The position numbers and the translations under genes are program-made. A stretch of DNA of 64,000 bases from Mycobacterium sp. DL (GTDB taxonomy: Bacteria; Actinomycetota; Actinomycetes; Mycobacteriales; Mycobacteriaceae), in contig NZ_CP155796.1 in the NCBI RefSeq assembly GCF_039729195.1, positions 3,224,001 through 3,288,000 on the forward strand. The letters run 5' to 3'. Below, in pieces: positions 28,245 through 38,595 of this stretch; position 1 is the first letter of the stretch, and the number at the start of each line of letters is the position of its first letter. The notes beneath the pieces are model-generated. The model was not told where the DNA came from and ran no database searches. It saw only the letters and a program-made list of their open reading frames with translations.

Positions 28245-28952
28245 TCACCCCGTGGGCACAGCGCCGGCGACCGTGAACATCAGCACCAGCCCGGGGAGCA
28301 GGTTGGTGACTTGATGGGCGACGATGCTCGCCGTCAGATTGCCGGTGTAGAGCCGGGCCAGCCCGATCGGGAGCGCCACCACGAGCAGCAGCGGGGCTCG
28401 GGTCCATTCGAGGTGCGCGATCGCGAACACCACGGTGGTGACGCCCAGCGCCACCCAACGCCCCCAGCGCCGCTCCACCGCACCCCACAGCAAGCCGCGG
28501 TAGAGGATCTCCTCGCAGAACGGGGCGACGATCACGATGACGATGAACACGACGACGGCCCACGCCCAGGTAACGCGGACTCCGCCGAACACCTCACCCG
28601 CCGCGGAGTTCGCGTCCTCGCCTACGACAGCCACCCAGAGCAACGATGCGGGCAACGTCAGGAACAGGCCGCCGATTCCGAAGAGCAGACCCGATCCCGC
28701 GCTACGCCAGGACCATTGGAGCCTCAGGTCGCAGCGCGGACCATTACCCCGGATCATGGTGATCAGGATCGCCAACGCGGCCGCCAGGAGTGTGGGCACT
28801 GCGACGGCCACGACCACCGTCAGAATCTGCGGAGACCCGCGACCGCCCAGCAGGAACGCCAGCGACAGCGCCGACAGCAGGTACACCAGTTCGACGACCA
28901 GGAAGGCTCCCAGTCCCCACCGGTGCGGGCGCGACTGCAGTTCAGCGTCCAC
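28245..28952 (-). CDS. CPBP (Abi) family intramembrane protease
   Basis: The 235-residue protein has about seven membrane helices and the three CPBP motifs: FCEEILYRGLLWG (EExxxR), FAIAHLEW (FxxxH) and HQVTN. In prokaryotes these are putative glutamic-type intramembrane endopeptidases linked to bacteriocin immunity or membrane-protein processing. It converges on the FAAL gene, with only two bases between the stops. Confidence 0.88.
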   Translation of the reverse strand: MDAELQSRPHRWGLGAFLVVELVYLLSALSLAFLLGGRGSPQILTVVVAVAVPTLLAAALAILITMIRGNGPRCDLRLQWSWRSAGSGLLFGIGGLFLTLPASLLWVAVVGEDANSAAGEVFGGVRVTWAWAVVVFIVIVIVAPFCEEILYRGLLWGAVERRWGRWVALGVTTVVFAIAHLEWTRAPLLLVVALPIGLARLYTGNLTASIVAHQVTNLLPGLVLMFTVAGAVPTG

Positions 28953-28971
28953 ACCCGCCGACGCTAGCCCA

Positions 28972-29613
28972 CTAGCTGATCGCGACGAACGGGCTGATCA
29001 CGTCCCGGACGAACTGGGCGATGTTGATCGAGGGATTCTGGTCCGGAAAGCTCACCGTCGCCAGCACATTGCCTCCGGCATCGGCGAAGTTCCCGTCGGC
29101 ACGGTCCTGATGCGACGACGAGGTCACCAGGATGATCCCCGAGGTATCCGCCTGCTTGGCCAGCGGCACCGAGAAGGCGGCGTTCTGCACGGTGCTGTTC
29201 GCCCGCTCCTCAAGGATGATCCGCTCGCGAGGAGTTCCGTAGAGCCGCAGCATCTTGCCCATCTGCTCGGCTTCGGTGTTTCCGTTGCGGGGGTTGCCGC
29301 CGGTCACGATGATCGGCGCCTGCGGGAACATCTGCGCGACAGCCAGACCCGCGAGAACCCGGGTGTGCAGGATCAGGCGCATCGTGCCGTCCGGTTTGAG
29401 TCCGTAGCCGAGGATGACGATCGCCGGCTTGGAGAAATCTTTGGCCACCAGTTGCGGTGGCGCGGCCTGGGCGGTGCCCGCCGAAGCACCGCCGAGGACC
29501 AGAGCTGTGGTCAGCGTCAGCGCCGTCAGCAGGGCGGCGACAACCGCACGGCACGAGGCTGCGACACCGCGCCGCCGCAGAGAAGTTTCAGTCATCGTCA
29601 ATTTCATCGCCAC
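28972..29613 (-). CDS. Secreted DUF218 (SanA/YdcF-like) protein
   Basis: The 213-residue product has a long N-region and a signal peptide (about 17-51, ending GTAQA), then a DUF218 fold with AIVILGYGLKPDGT, IIVTGGNPRNGNTEAEQM, RIILEERANSTVQNA and LVTSSSHQDRA. The family contains SanA and YdcF, implicated in envelope barrier function. The first codon is GTG; ATGs at 29607 and 29595 are alternatives. It is divergent from the secreted protein at 29718. Confidence 0.85.
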   Translation of the reverse strand: MAMKLTMTETSLRRRGVAASCRAVVAALLTALTLTTALVLGGASAGTAQAAPPQLVAKDFSKPAIVILGYGLKPDGTMRLILHTRVLAGLAVAQMFPQAPIIVTGGNPRNGNTEAEQMGKMLRLYGTPRERIILEERANSTVQNAAFSVPLAKQADTSGIILVTSSSHQDRADGNFADAGGNVLATVSFPDQNPSINIAQFVRDVISPFVAIS

Positions 29614-29717
29614 AACCCGTCAAGTCATTACGGTCCGGTCTCGAAGCGTGAACGATGCAGTGTTCATCGATCGTCGGAGTACCCGTGATCAGCCCGGACG
29701 TGGTCTGGTGGAAGGTG

Positions 29718-30218
29718 ATGTCCACCTCCCGCAAGATCCCTCGCCGCGCCGCTGTGACCACCGTCGTCTGTTCCGCGCTCCTCGTCGTCTCGGCACCGTC
29801 GGCGACATCGGCGCCCCCCTTCGACAGTCAGGGATACCTCGACTCGACTGCGCGATGCACGTCGCCGGACACAGTGGTCGTGTTCGGCAGCACGGAGAGC
29901 TCGCGGGTGGCGATCTGCCAGAGCTCAGACGGTGATCTCCAGTACCGGGGCGTCCGGGTGCGCGATGGCGCCAGGCTCATCAGACCCGCAACACGGTCCT
30001 CGGACGGTGCCTTCACCGCCACCAACGACGGAATCGACTACATGGTGACGTCGACGGCTCTGGTGATCAGTGCCGGAGAGCGCGTGATCCGCGACGAGAC
30101 GATGACCGACTTCCACCGATCGGGTGGTACCGCGACGCCGAGCCGGGCGCCCGCCGCGACCCCGACCCCGACGACGCCCTTGCCTCCGCCACTGCCGGCG
30201 GAGGAAGGCGGCAGCTGA
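29718..30218 (+). CDS. Secreted hypothetical protein with Pro-rich tail
   Basis: From ATG 29718 the 166-residue product has a basic N-terminus and signal peptide (about 1-32, PSATSA), a small domain with two Cys (ARCTSP, AICQSS), and a Pro/Thr tail PTPTTPLPPPLPAEEGGS. It resembles the small extracytoplasmic domains seen in mycobacterial secreted proteins, but no function is assigned. The 21 upstream codons of the open frame are excluded because they precede the basic signal start. Confidence 0.65.
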   Translation: MSTSRKIPRRAAVTTVVCSALLVVSAPSATSAPPFDSQGYLDSTARCTSPDTVVVFGSTESSRVAICQSSDGDLQYRGVRVRDGARLIRPATRSSDGAFTATNDGIDYMVTSTALVISAGERVIRDETMTDFHRSGGTATPSRAPAATPTPTTPLPPPLPAEEGGS

Positions 30219-30262
30219 GCGACTCGGGTTCGGACTCCGGCAGCGACGACTGATCGACAGAG

Positions 30263-31024
30263 TCAGAGGTACGGGTCGGCCCAGGCGCTGATGATCCGGG
30301 CCGCCCGTGCCGCCTGATTCTTCTCGGTGAGCAGGTGGTCGGCACCCTCGAGCGACACGAAGCTGCGGGGGTGCCTGGCAGCCCGGAAGATCTCGCTGGC
30401 GTTGGCGATGCCGACGGTGTTGTCGGTGGGCGAATGCATGACGAGCAGGGCGCGGCGCAGGGTCTTGATCCGCTCACGCAGGTCGGCAGCCCGGACATCC
30501 TCGATGAAGTGTCGTCGCAGCGTGAGGGCCTTGCCGCCGATCATGAACTGCGCCTCGCCCTCCGCTTCGATCCGGTGCAGGAGAGCGTCGTAGGTGTGTT
30601 CCACGTGGGCGGGTTCATAGGGTGCGCCGACGCTGGCGACCGCGGCCACCGTCGGGCAGTCGTGCGCGGCGGCGATCACCGCGGCGCCGCCGAAGGAGTG
30701 CCCGACGAGAAGACGGACCTCACGGCCCGAATCGTTCATGAACTGCACGGCGCGCGCGGTGTCGGCCACCTTGTGGGAGAACGACCCGTCACCCCAGTCA
30801 CCTGCGGACTGGCCCAGTCCCAGGTTGTCGAAACGCAGCATGCCGATACCGTCGACGGCGAGTTGCTTGCACATCCTGCTCGCGGCGGGGCAGTCCTTGC
30901 CGAGGGTGAACCCGTGGGCGAACACCCCCCATCCACGGACGTCGCCCTCGGGAGGATCGACCAGACCCGCCAGTGCCGGACCACTGCTGCTGGGGAACGT
31001 GATGCGCTCTGCCACGTGCGACAT
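30263..31024 (-). CDS. Alpha/beta hydrolase
   Basis: The 253-residue protein has an alpha/beta-hydrolase fold: oxyanion region GVFAHGFTLGKDCPA, nucleophile Ser in LVGHSFGGAAV, acid residue in MHSPTDNTVG and His in GADHLL. The sequence resembles the hydrolase half of hydrolase-OsmC proteins, but no OsmC gene is next to it. Start ATG 31024 has GAAAGG directly upstream. It is divergent from the LLM oxidoreductase at 31125. Confidence 0.85.
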   Translation of the reverse strand: MSHVAERITFPSSSGPALAGLVDPPEGDVRGWGVFAHGFTLGKDCPAASRMCKQLAVDGIGMLRFDNLGLGQSAGDWGDGSFSHKVADTARAVQFMNDSGREVRLLVGHSFGGAAVIAAAHDCPTVAAVASVGAPYEPAHVEHTYDALLHRIEAEGEAQFMIGGKALTLRRHFIEDVRAADLRERIKTLRRALLVMHSPTDNTVGIANASEIFRAARHPRSFVSLEGADHLLTEKNQAARAARIISAWADPYL

Positions 31025-31124
31025 CCTTTCACCGCCGGGCGCAGACGGCCGGACGGCGGGCGCAGGGCACAAAAGGCGTCCGGTGGGCGTTGGCCAGAGG
31101 CAGAGGCCAGATCAGGAGACAGAC

Positions 31125-32006
31125 GTGAAGATTCGGTTCGGAGTCAGCCTCGGTGCGGACGTCGCCCCCGACGCGCTGCCCGGGGTGGTCGATCACCTGG
31201 AGAGCACCGGCATCGACTCGCTGTGGTTCTCCGAACTCGTCTACTCGCCGGCGGTCGATCCCTTCGTCGGCATGGCCTATGCGTTGGCGCGGACCACGAA
31301 GCTGAAGGTCGGCACCTCGGTGGCGGTGCTGCCCGGCCGCCACCCGGTGCTGGTCGCCAAACAGCTGGCTTCCCTCGCGGCGCTCGCACCGAAGAGGGTC
31401 CTTCCGGTTTTCGGGTTACGTTCGGCCATGCCCGCCGAACGCGACCTCTTCGAGGTTCCCGACGGGCAGCCCGCGGCGGTGTTCGACGAATCACTGAAAC
31501 TGCTGCGCACCGTTCTGCGGGACGACAAGGTGACCTACGAAGGCCCGTTCTTCACGGTCCGCGATGTTGAGATCCTCCCAAAAACAGCAGCGCCACTGGA
31601 TATCTGGCTCGGGGGTGCGACCTCGGCCGGGTTCCGGCGCATCGGTGCGTACGGCGACGGCTGGCTGGGCAGCTTCCTGACTCCCGCCGAGGCCGGGCAG
31701 GCGCGACTCGAGATCGGCGCCGCTGCAGAGGCGCAAGGTCGCACGGTGCCGGCGGATCATTTCGGAATCAATCTGGCTGTCGGTGACGGCGACCTGCCTG
31801 AGCCGGTGCTCGCCGCCATTCGGCGGCGGCGACCCGATCTCGACCCGGCAGAACTCGTGGCCGGCAACTGGCCGCAGCTGCACCGCCAGCTCGACGACTA
31901 CATCGACGCGGGACTGACGAAGTTCGTGATCCGGCCGGCGGGCGGGGTCAGCAGCACGGCCTTCCTCGAGTCTTTCGTGGAGGAACTGCTCCCTCGACAG
32001 AATTGA
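31125..32006 (+). CDS. LLM-class F420-dependent oxidoreductase
   Basis: The 293-residue protein is a luciferase-like TIM barrel: FGVSLGADVAPDALPG, DSLWFSELVYSPAVDP, TTKLKVGTSVAVLPGRHPVL (around 60-80), a segment PLDIWLGGATSAGFRRIG, GDGWLGSFLT. Mycobacterial members usually use coenzyme F420. The substrate is unknown. The start is GTG 31125 with AGGAG upstream. It converges on the acyl-CoA synthetase with no gap. Confidence 0.88.
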   Translation: MKIRFGVSLGADVAPDALPGVVDHLESTGIDSLWFSELVYSPAVDPFVGMAYALARTTKLKVGTSVAVLPGRHPVLVAKQLASLAALAPKRVLPVFGLRSAMPAERDLFEVPDGQPAAVFDESLKLLRTVLRDDKVTYEGPFFTVRDVEILPKTAAPLDIWLGGATSAGFRRIGAYGDGWLGSFLTPAEAGQARLEIGAAAEAQGRTVPADHFGINLAVGDGDLPEPVLAAIRRRRPDLDPAELVAGNWPQLHRQLDDYIDAGLTKFVIRPAGGVSSTAFLESFVEELLPRQN

Positions 32007-33617
32007 TCATGACGTGTGGTCACCCGCCCGCGCGTCGATGACCCACGAGCGCACTGCTTTTCGGTCGAGTTTGCCGCTGGCCAGGATCGGGATCTGCGCA
32101 CTGGTCACGAGCACCCAACGAGTCGGCACCTTGTAGGACGACAGCGCATCACGCGTTCGGCGGGCGACCGAATCCACATCGACGTCCTCGATCGCGGGGA
32201 CCAACACAGCGCAGACCTCCTCGCCGCGCTCGGGATGATCGATGCCGACCACCACACACTGCGCCACGTCGTCGAAGCCCTCGATCACCGCCTCCACCTC
32301 CAGCGGTGAGACGTTGGCTCCCGAGGTCTTGATGAGATCGCCGGTACGGCCCACGTAGAACAGCCGCGGGTCGCCGACTCGGCGATACACCCGGTCTGCG
32401 GTGTGGTACCACCCGTCGGAATCAAAGGTGTCGCTGCGTTCGCGCTTGTTGTATCCCGCCATCACGCCGATGCCGCGGACCAGAAGCTCACCGACGGTGC
32501 CGTCGTCGACCGGGACACCGCTGTCGTCGACGATCTTCATCTCCGTGAAGGCGAAGCCCCCCGCCGTCTCCGACATGGTGCGGTGGATGGGAAACCCGTC
32601 GGGCACATCGGTCATGGCGAGATCCAGCGGCCCGTCGCGCAACATCGGTGCGCTGGACAGGTCGCGGTCGGCGAAGCTCGGGTGCTCGCGCATCCGCTGA
32701 GTCAACGCAGGCCATCCCACGATCCCGGTGGCCCGCTCGGATTCTGCGAGTGCGAGCGCGGTTCCGGCATCCATTTTGGGCATCGTGAGCAGGGTGACGG
32801 GTTCGTGCAACGCACCCGTGGCGGCCAGCACGCCGCCGATCCAGAAGAACGGCATCGCGCACAGGATCACCGGCATCGCCTGCGAACCGGTGATGGCTCG
32901 AATCGCCCCGGGCCACGTCGACGTCTGCCGGACCAGGGTGCCGTGGGTGTGCAGGACACCTTTGGGATCGGCGGTCGATCCCGAGGTGTGCACCATGATC
33001 GCGAGATCGGCGGGCGAGACTTCGGCTTCCGCGGAGGCCAGGATGCCGGCGGGTACGCAGTCTGCGTCGTCGGCACTGTGACGGCTCGCCCACATCGGCA
33101 GACCGTCGCCACAGAGGACTATGCAGCGCAGGAACGGCGCCGCGGACAACACCAACCGCTCAGCGGTGTGCCCGGACAACTCGGGGAAGGCCGCTTCGAG
33201 CCGTTCTGCCACCTCGATGTCCAACACCCGGCTGGGTGCCACCAGGACTGCGATGTCGGCCAGCCTGACGACCTTGGCGATCTCGGCGGGGCGATACAGC
33301 GTGCTCAGGGGGACCGCGACCGCGCCGATCCGGGACACAGCGAGCCACCAGGTCACCCACTCGGCGCCGTTGGCGAAGAACACCCCGACGCGGGTCCCCT
33401 TCCCGACTCCCTGAGCGAGCAACCATCGCGCGAGTTCACCGGAGCGGGTGTCAGCTTGCGAATACGAGAGCCGATCGTCGGGGGACACCAGATAGGTGCG
33501 CTCGCCGAACTCCCGCACACTGTGCGCGAGGAGCGCCGGCAGAGTCAGAGGCGGTGCAGACACAGAACGATCTTGCCTGATCGCCGGTGCGAGGGTCCTC
33601 CGTGAGGGTTGAGCCAT
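32007..33617 (-). CDS. AMP-binding acyl-CoA synthetase
   Basis: The 536-residue adenylate-forming enzyme has the phosphate loop HTSGSTADPKGVLHTH, the aromatic/acid motif TMSETAGGF, VGELLVRG, the hinge YVGRTGDLIKTSGANVSP and the catalytic Lys in LASGKLDRKAV. A5-like GWYHTADR carries TAD instead of TGD. It probably activates a carboxylic acid, perhaps cyclic or medium-chain, to its CoA ester. Its ATG overlaps the stop of the methyltransferase gene (TGATG), so the two are coupled. The longer frame is excluded on this ground. Confidence 0.88.
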   Translation of the reverse strand: MAQPSRRTLAPAIRQDRSVSAPPLTLPALLAHSVREFGERTYLVSPDDRLSYSQADTRSGELARWLLAQGVGKGTRVGVFFANGAEWVTWWLAVSRIGAVAVPLSTLYRPAEIAKVVRLADIAVLVAPSRVLDIEVAERLEAAFPELSGHTAERLVLSAAPFLRCIVLCGDGLPMWASRHSADDADCVPAGILASAEAEVSPADLAIMVHTSGSTADPKGVLHTHGTLVRQTSTWPGAIRAITGSQAMPVILCAMPFFWIGGVLAATGALHEPVTLLTMPKMDAGTALALAESERATGIVGWPALTQRMREHPSFADRDLSSAPMLRDGPLDLAMTDVPDGFPIHRTMSETAGGFAFTEMKIVDDSGVPVDDGTVGELLVRGIGVMAGYNKRERSDTFDSDGWYHTADRVYRRVGDPRLFYVGRTGDLIKTSGANVSPLEVEAVIEGFDDVAQCVVVGIDHPERGEEVCAVLVPAIEDVDVDSVARRTRDALSSYKVPTRWVLVTSAQIPILASGKLDRKAVRSWVIDARAGDHTS

Positions 33618-34171
33618 CACGGACCCAGGCGGCGGGCCAGCAGCCACGCCTCACCGTTGCCTTCCCGCTCCGCGATCATGTCCAGGTCATTGAATGCCCG
33701 CCTCAACTCACCCGCCTTCGCGCGGAAACGTCCTGGTGCAGCACCGACTTCGCTGAGGGCGCTGATCGCGAGGAGCCCGCCGTCGATGAGCCGCGCGACG
33801 ATGGCCCGGTCCAGGCGACGATCTCGAAATCTGTTGCAGATCACCACGTCCACCCGAGGTCCTGCGGGGAGACCGTCATCGAGATCAACCCGCTCGAAGC
33901 GGCAGAGCGAAGCCACCCCGCATCGCTCTGAGAGTTCCCGGGCCTGCGTGATCGCCACCGCGGACACGTCGTATCCCCGGACCTCCAGTCCACGCTGAGC
34001 CAACCACACCGCGACCCCGCCGGACCCACACCCGAGATCCAGTGCGCGCCCAGCGTCGGGGAACTTGTCACAGTACGGCTGAAACGCGCTGGGCAGTGCG
34101 ACGTCATCGGTGGACCCCACGTCGCGGTCTGCGTAGCGCCGATCCCAGCGGACACGATCCTCGTCGGACAC
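33617..34171 (-). CDS. Class I SAM-dependent methyltransferase
   Basis: The 184-residue protein has motif I ALDLGCGSGGVAVWLA at about 43-58, motif II VRGYDVSAVAI and an acidic motif RVDLDDGLP. It is a small Rossmann methyltransferase of the TehB/UbiE-like group; the acceptor is unknown. It sits between the phosphotransferase-like gene and the acyl-CoA synthetase in a co-directional operon (10-nt gap and TGATG overlap). Confidence 0.85.
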   Translation of the reverse strand: MSDEDRVRWDRRYADRDVGSTDDVALPSAFQPYCDKFPDAGRALDLGCGSGGVAVWLAQRGLEVRGYDVSAVAITQARELSERCGVASLCRFERVDLDDGLPAGPRVDVVICNRFRDRRLDRAIVARLIDGGLLAISALSEVGAAPGRFRAKAGELRRAFNDLDMIAEREGNGEAWLLARRLGP

Positions 34172-34181
34172 GGCGTCCAGG

Positions 34182-35132
34182 CTAGGCCCGGATTCTCTCC
34201 GCGATCGACGGCGCGGCCCGCCACTGGTCGACGACCGGCTTCAACGCCTCCTCCAACATCGGCAGCTGCGGCGCCAACGCCAGACAGGCGAGCGCCGCCA
34301 ACATGCCGGCTGCCTCGGTGACCCGCAGCAGTTGCGGGTCCAGTGGGCGCAACCCGAGCCGCACCGCGGCCTCGCCGTACGCGGCGATTCCGTCGTCACC
34401 TGCCATCGCGAGGTCCGACTCGGCCGGACCCGCTGTGACGAGTTCGAAATCGGACCACACCTCGCCTTCTGCGGTGCAGATGAGGTTGTAGAACGGGGCA
34501 TCGCCATGGATCGTCTGGACGCCTGCCCCGGGGAACGCCTCGGTGAAACTTCTGCGCGACGCGAGCAGGGGAGCGAGCACCAACCATTCCTGTTGTGCCC
34601 GTTCGTAATCGACAGCGCTCAGCAGATCCGGGCGCTCTTCGAGATCGCGCAGACCGTCGGGGATGTAGTCGTTGAACGGCGTCCAGAATCCCAGTCGGGT
34701 GTCGTCGAAGTCGCAGAGCGCGGCGTGCAGCCGCGCTGTCGTCTCGAAGCGGCGTCCCACGCTGAGTTCGACGTCCGGATCCTCCTCCACATAGTTCCAG
34801 AACGTCATCGAAAAACCCTCGTGCCGAACGGGTTCGCGTGGCACCAGCGGACTGGGTGCCACCACAGGATGGCCGCGATCAGCAAGCCATCCCGCCACCG
34901 AGAGCTCCGCACGCTGCTGAGCCACCTGCCGTGCGGGCGATGCGGAGTAGGAGCGGGGGAGCACGGTCGGCACCCGCACCACCACGGGTGCGGGGGCCAG
35001 GTGGACGATCACCGAGAACACGTCGTAGAGCACCCGTGGGTGTGTCACGCGTAGCCCGAGATGGCGGCCCGCGGCCGCTGCGGCGTCCACGGCGCGGGCT
35101 GTTCGCTGCGCGATCTGGTCAGAGGTCAGCAT
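34182..35132 (-). CDS. Aminoglycoside phosphotransferase (APH) family protein
   Basis: The 316-residue protein has a kinase-like fold with the APH Brenner motif IHGDAPFYNLI and DFELVTAGPAESDLA replacing DxD/DFE. Such proteins phosphorylate small molecules, and the family name does not imply antibiotic resistance. ATG 35132 is chosen over the longer frame. It heads the operon with the methyltransferase and acyl-CoA synthetase and is divergent from the NADH dehydrogenase. Confidence 0.82.
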   Translation of the reverse strand: MLTSDQIAQRTARAVDAAAAAGRHLGLRVTHPRVLYDVFSVIVHLAPAPVVVRVPTVLPRSYSASPARQVAQQRAELSVAGWLADRGHPVVAPSPLVPREPVRHEGFSMTFWNYVEEDPDVELSVGRRFETTARLHAALCDFDDTRLGFWTPFNDYIPDGLRDLEERPDLLSAVDYERAQQEWLVLAPLLASRRSFTEAFPGAGVQTIHGDAPFYNLICTAEGEVWSDFELVTAGPAESDLAMAGDDGIAAYGEAAVRLGLRPLDPQLLRVTEAAGMLAALACLALAPQLPMLEEALKPVVDQWRAAPSIAERIRA

Positions 35133-35222
35133 CAGCACGAGTATCGACGGCGGCAGATGATCCGTCGAGCAGATTTTGGCCGCAGCCACCGCCCGGTGCG
35201 TCGGCGACTACCGTCGAGTCTC

Positions 35223-36557
35223 ATGACCGACCACCGCACCAGGGTGCTGATCATCGGAGGCGGCTTCGGTGGCTTGTTCTGTGCGAAAGGGTTGGGGGGC
35301 GCTGACGTCGACGTCACCCTGATCGATCGCTCGGCCGGCCACCTGTTCCAGCCGCTGCTCTACCAGTGCGCCACAGGCACACTCAGCATCGGACACATCA
35401 GCCGGCCGCTGCGGGAGGAGTTCGCCGGCCACCGCAACATCACCACCCTGCTCGGCGAAGCGCTCGAACTCGACCCAGACTCGCGGCGGGTGACCGCGCG
35501 CCGACCCGACGAATCCACGTTCACGGTCGACTATGACGTGCTCGTGGTGGCAGCAGGGATGCGGCAGTCCTATTTCCGCAATCCGCAGTTCGAGCAGTGG
35601 GCACCCGGGATGAAGACCCTCGACGACGCACTGAACATTCGCCAGCGCCTGTTCACGGCATTCGAGATCGCCGAGACGCTGCCATCCGGTCCCGACCGCG
35701 ATGCCTGGCTCACCTTCGCCGTCGCCGGCGGCGGTCCCACCGGAGTCGAACTGGCCGGCCAGATCCGGGAGATGGCGACGCGGACGTTGGCCAACGAGTT
35801 CCACAGCATCGAACCCGAGGATGCCAGGGTGTTGCTGTTCGACGGCGGGGACCGCGTGTTGAAGAGCTTCGCGCCGGAGTTGGCGGATCGAGCTGCCGGG
35901 ACCCTGCAGCGGCTGGGGGTGGAGTTGCGACTCGGTGTGCACGTCACCGATGTACGCCGGGAAGGCGTGACCGTCACGCCCAAGGCCGGCGGCCCGGAGG
36001 AGCAGTACGCTGCACGCACGGTGCTCTGGACTGCAGGGGTCGAAGCCGTACCCTTTGCCCGGCACCTGGCCGAGGTTGTCGGGGCCCCATCGGACAGGTC
36101 CGGCCGGATCGAGGTCGAACCCGACCTCTCGGTCGCCGGCCACCCTGAGATCTTCGTGATCGGCGATCTCGTCGGGCGCGACGATCTACCGGGTGTCGCC
36201 GAGAACGCGATGCAGGGCGGGTTGCATGTCGCGTCGTGCATCCGCCGCGAACTCACCGGGAAACCCCGCCGGCGGTACCGCTACCGCGATCTGGGTTCCG
36301 CGGCCTACATCTCGCGGGGCAACGCACTGTTGCAGGTCGGCCCGATCCGGATCGCCGGCTTCCCGGGATGGCTGGGGTGGGGCTTCATTCACATCGCCGC
36401 GCTCACCGGGGTACGCAACCGTGCCAGCACCGTCGCCACCTGGATGGCGACCATCGGCCGTTCGAGCCGTTACCACCGCGCGTTCATGCTCGGTGACAGT
36501 CATGCCACCTCCGATCAGCGCTACACCTGGTCGACGTGCACCGAGGAACCGTCCTAG
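35223..36557 (+). CDS. Type II NADH dehydrogenase-like FAD oxidoreductase
   Basis: The 444-residue flavoprotein has an N-terminal FAD Rossmann motif VLIIGGGFGGLFCAKGL, a second NAD(P) motif FAVAGGGPTGVELAGQ near 180, the FAD-binding end EIFVIGDLV, and AENAMQGGLHVA. The C-terminal amphipathic segment GFPGWLGWGFIHIAAL fits NDH-2 enzymes, which pass electrons from NADH to menaquinone at the membrane without proton pumping. ATG 35223 is the start. Confidence 0.9.
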   Translation: MTDHRTRVLIIGGGFGGLFCAKGLGGADVDVTLIDRSAGHLFQPLLYQCATGTLSIGHISRPLREEFAGHRNITTLLGEALELDPDSRRVTARRPDESTFTVDYDVLVVAAGMRQSYFRNPQFEQWAPGMKTLDDALNIRQRLFTAFEIAETLPSGPDRDAWLTFAVAGGGPTGVELAGQIREMATRTLANEFHSIEPEDARVLLFDGGDRVLKSFAPELADRAAGTLQRLGVELRLGVHVTDVRREGVTVTPKAGGPEEQYAARTVLWTAGVEAVPFARHLAEVVGAPSDRSGRIEVEPDLSVAGHPEIFVIGDLVGRDDLPGVAENAMQGGLHVASCIRRELTGKPRRRYRYRDLGSAAYISRGNALLQVGPIRIAGFPGWLGWGFIHIAALTGVRNRASTVATWMATIGRSSRYHRAFMLGDSHATSDQRYTWSTCTEEPS

Positions 36558-36583
36558 CGGGTTGGTGGACCTGCCACCGGGTG

Positions 36584-36949
36584 TCAGCGCGCGCGGCGGG
36601 TGACGCGGATCCGGATCGGGCCGCGCCACTCGCCGTCAGGATCTACAGCGCGGCCGCCCTGCGTGATCTCGACCTCGCCGGACCTGGCCAACTCCCGTGC
36701 CACCTCCCGGGCACTGTCCATCAACTCGCGCCAGTTCTCACCGCCGACGATCCGCGCCGCATCCGACGGGCAGGTGCTGCTGCCCGGACCACGATGTATC
36801 GCCAGCGCGCGAACGGCCGCCGCCAGTCTCTGCCCGATCGGACCGTCGCCCAGGGCGAGGCGGGCATCGGCGGCCCCGGCGCCGGCGGCGTCGACGATCC
36901 GACTCAGTTCGTTGCGCACTTGCTGACCCATCTGCCCAGTCAAAGGCAT
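36584..36949 (-). CDS. DUF3253 domain protein
   Basis: The 121-residue product ends in a DUF3253-type winged-helix-like domain: AIHRGPGSSTCPSDAARIVG, NWRELMDSAREVARELARSG, EVEITQGGRAVDPDGEW and GPIRIRVTRR. The function is unknown; the fold suggests nucleic-acid or protein binding. ATG 36949 is used because the frame upstream overlaps the divergent gene at 37004 and lacks family similarity. Confidence 0.75.
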   Translation of the reverse strand: MPLTGQMGQQVRNELSRIVDAAGAGAADARLALGDGPIGQRLAAAVRALAIHRGPGSSTCPSDAARIVGGENWRELMDSAREVARELARSGEVEITQGGRAVDPDGEWRGPIRIRVTRRAR

Positions 36950-37003
36950 CGACGACCCAAACGGGCCGCGATGGCGGCGCGTCCCAGAACTAAGCTCTGC
37001 CCA

Positions 37004-37303
37004 ATGGGCGAGTTGCCGACCACCGAAGACGGACATCACGTGGTCATCGACGGGCGCCGCTGGCGGGCCACCGACCCGTCGATACCCGAAGACCGGCGAG
37101 CTGAACTCACCCGAATCCTGATGGCGTGGCGCCGAGAAGTGCGTCGTACCAAGGGGACCGACGGCGAGTCGACTGCTCGCGCCGGGGTGGATGCTGCCAA
37201 GGTCGCACTGGGCGAGCGCGGCCAGCCTCCGTGGTGGGAGCAGACTGCTGCGCAGCGTCGGGCCCGGTGGCAGACCCATGTCGCCGCGCCGGACGGGACC
37301 TGA
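37004..37303 (+). CDS. Small conserved actinobacterial protein
   Basis: The 99-residue hydrophilic product reads ELPTTEDGHHVVIDGRRWR, DPSIPEDRRAELTRILMAWR and ends with PPWWEQTAAQRRARWQ. The Trp/Arg-rich end and the absence of membrane segments suggest a small nucleic-acid- or protein-binding protein. I recognise it only as a conserved hypothetical. It is divergent from the DUF3253 gene, 54 nt away. Confidence 0.75.
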   Translation: MGELPTTEDGHHVVIDGRRWRATDPSIPEDRRAELTRILMAWRREVRRTKGTDGESTARAGVDAAKVALGERGQPPWWEQTAAQRRARWQTHVAAPDGT

Positions 37304-37329
37304 GCCGGGGGCGGTCACAACCAAGCGGA

Positions 37330-37358
37330 CCGGAGCGCGGAGGTTCCCCGCGCTCCGG
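37330..37358. terminator. Hairpin between convergent genes
   Basis: Perfect 11-bp arms ccggagcgcgg and ccgcgctccgg with a 7-nt loop lie between the stops of the gene at 37004-37303 and the antigen-85-type gene. It is probably a bidirectional terminator without a U tract. Confidence 0.65.
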
Positions 37359-37374
37359 CCCTGTCACCTGTGGA

Positions 37375-38490
<1,116 letters not shown>

Positions 38491-38595
38491 TCATGTGACG
38501 ATTCGCCGTTACGGTCGGCACCGCGTACGGGCACCTCGGTCACATCTTCGTAAGAAGTTCTGCGGCCCCGATTGGTCGCTGCGCGGTCGCGGAGT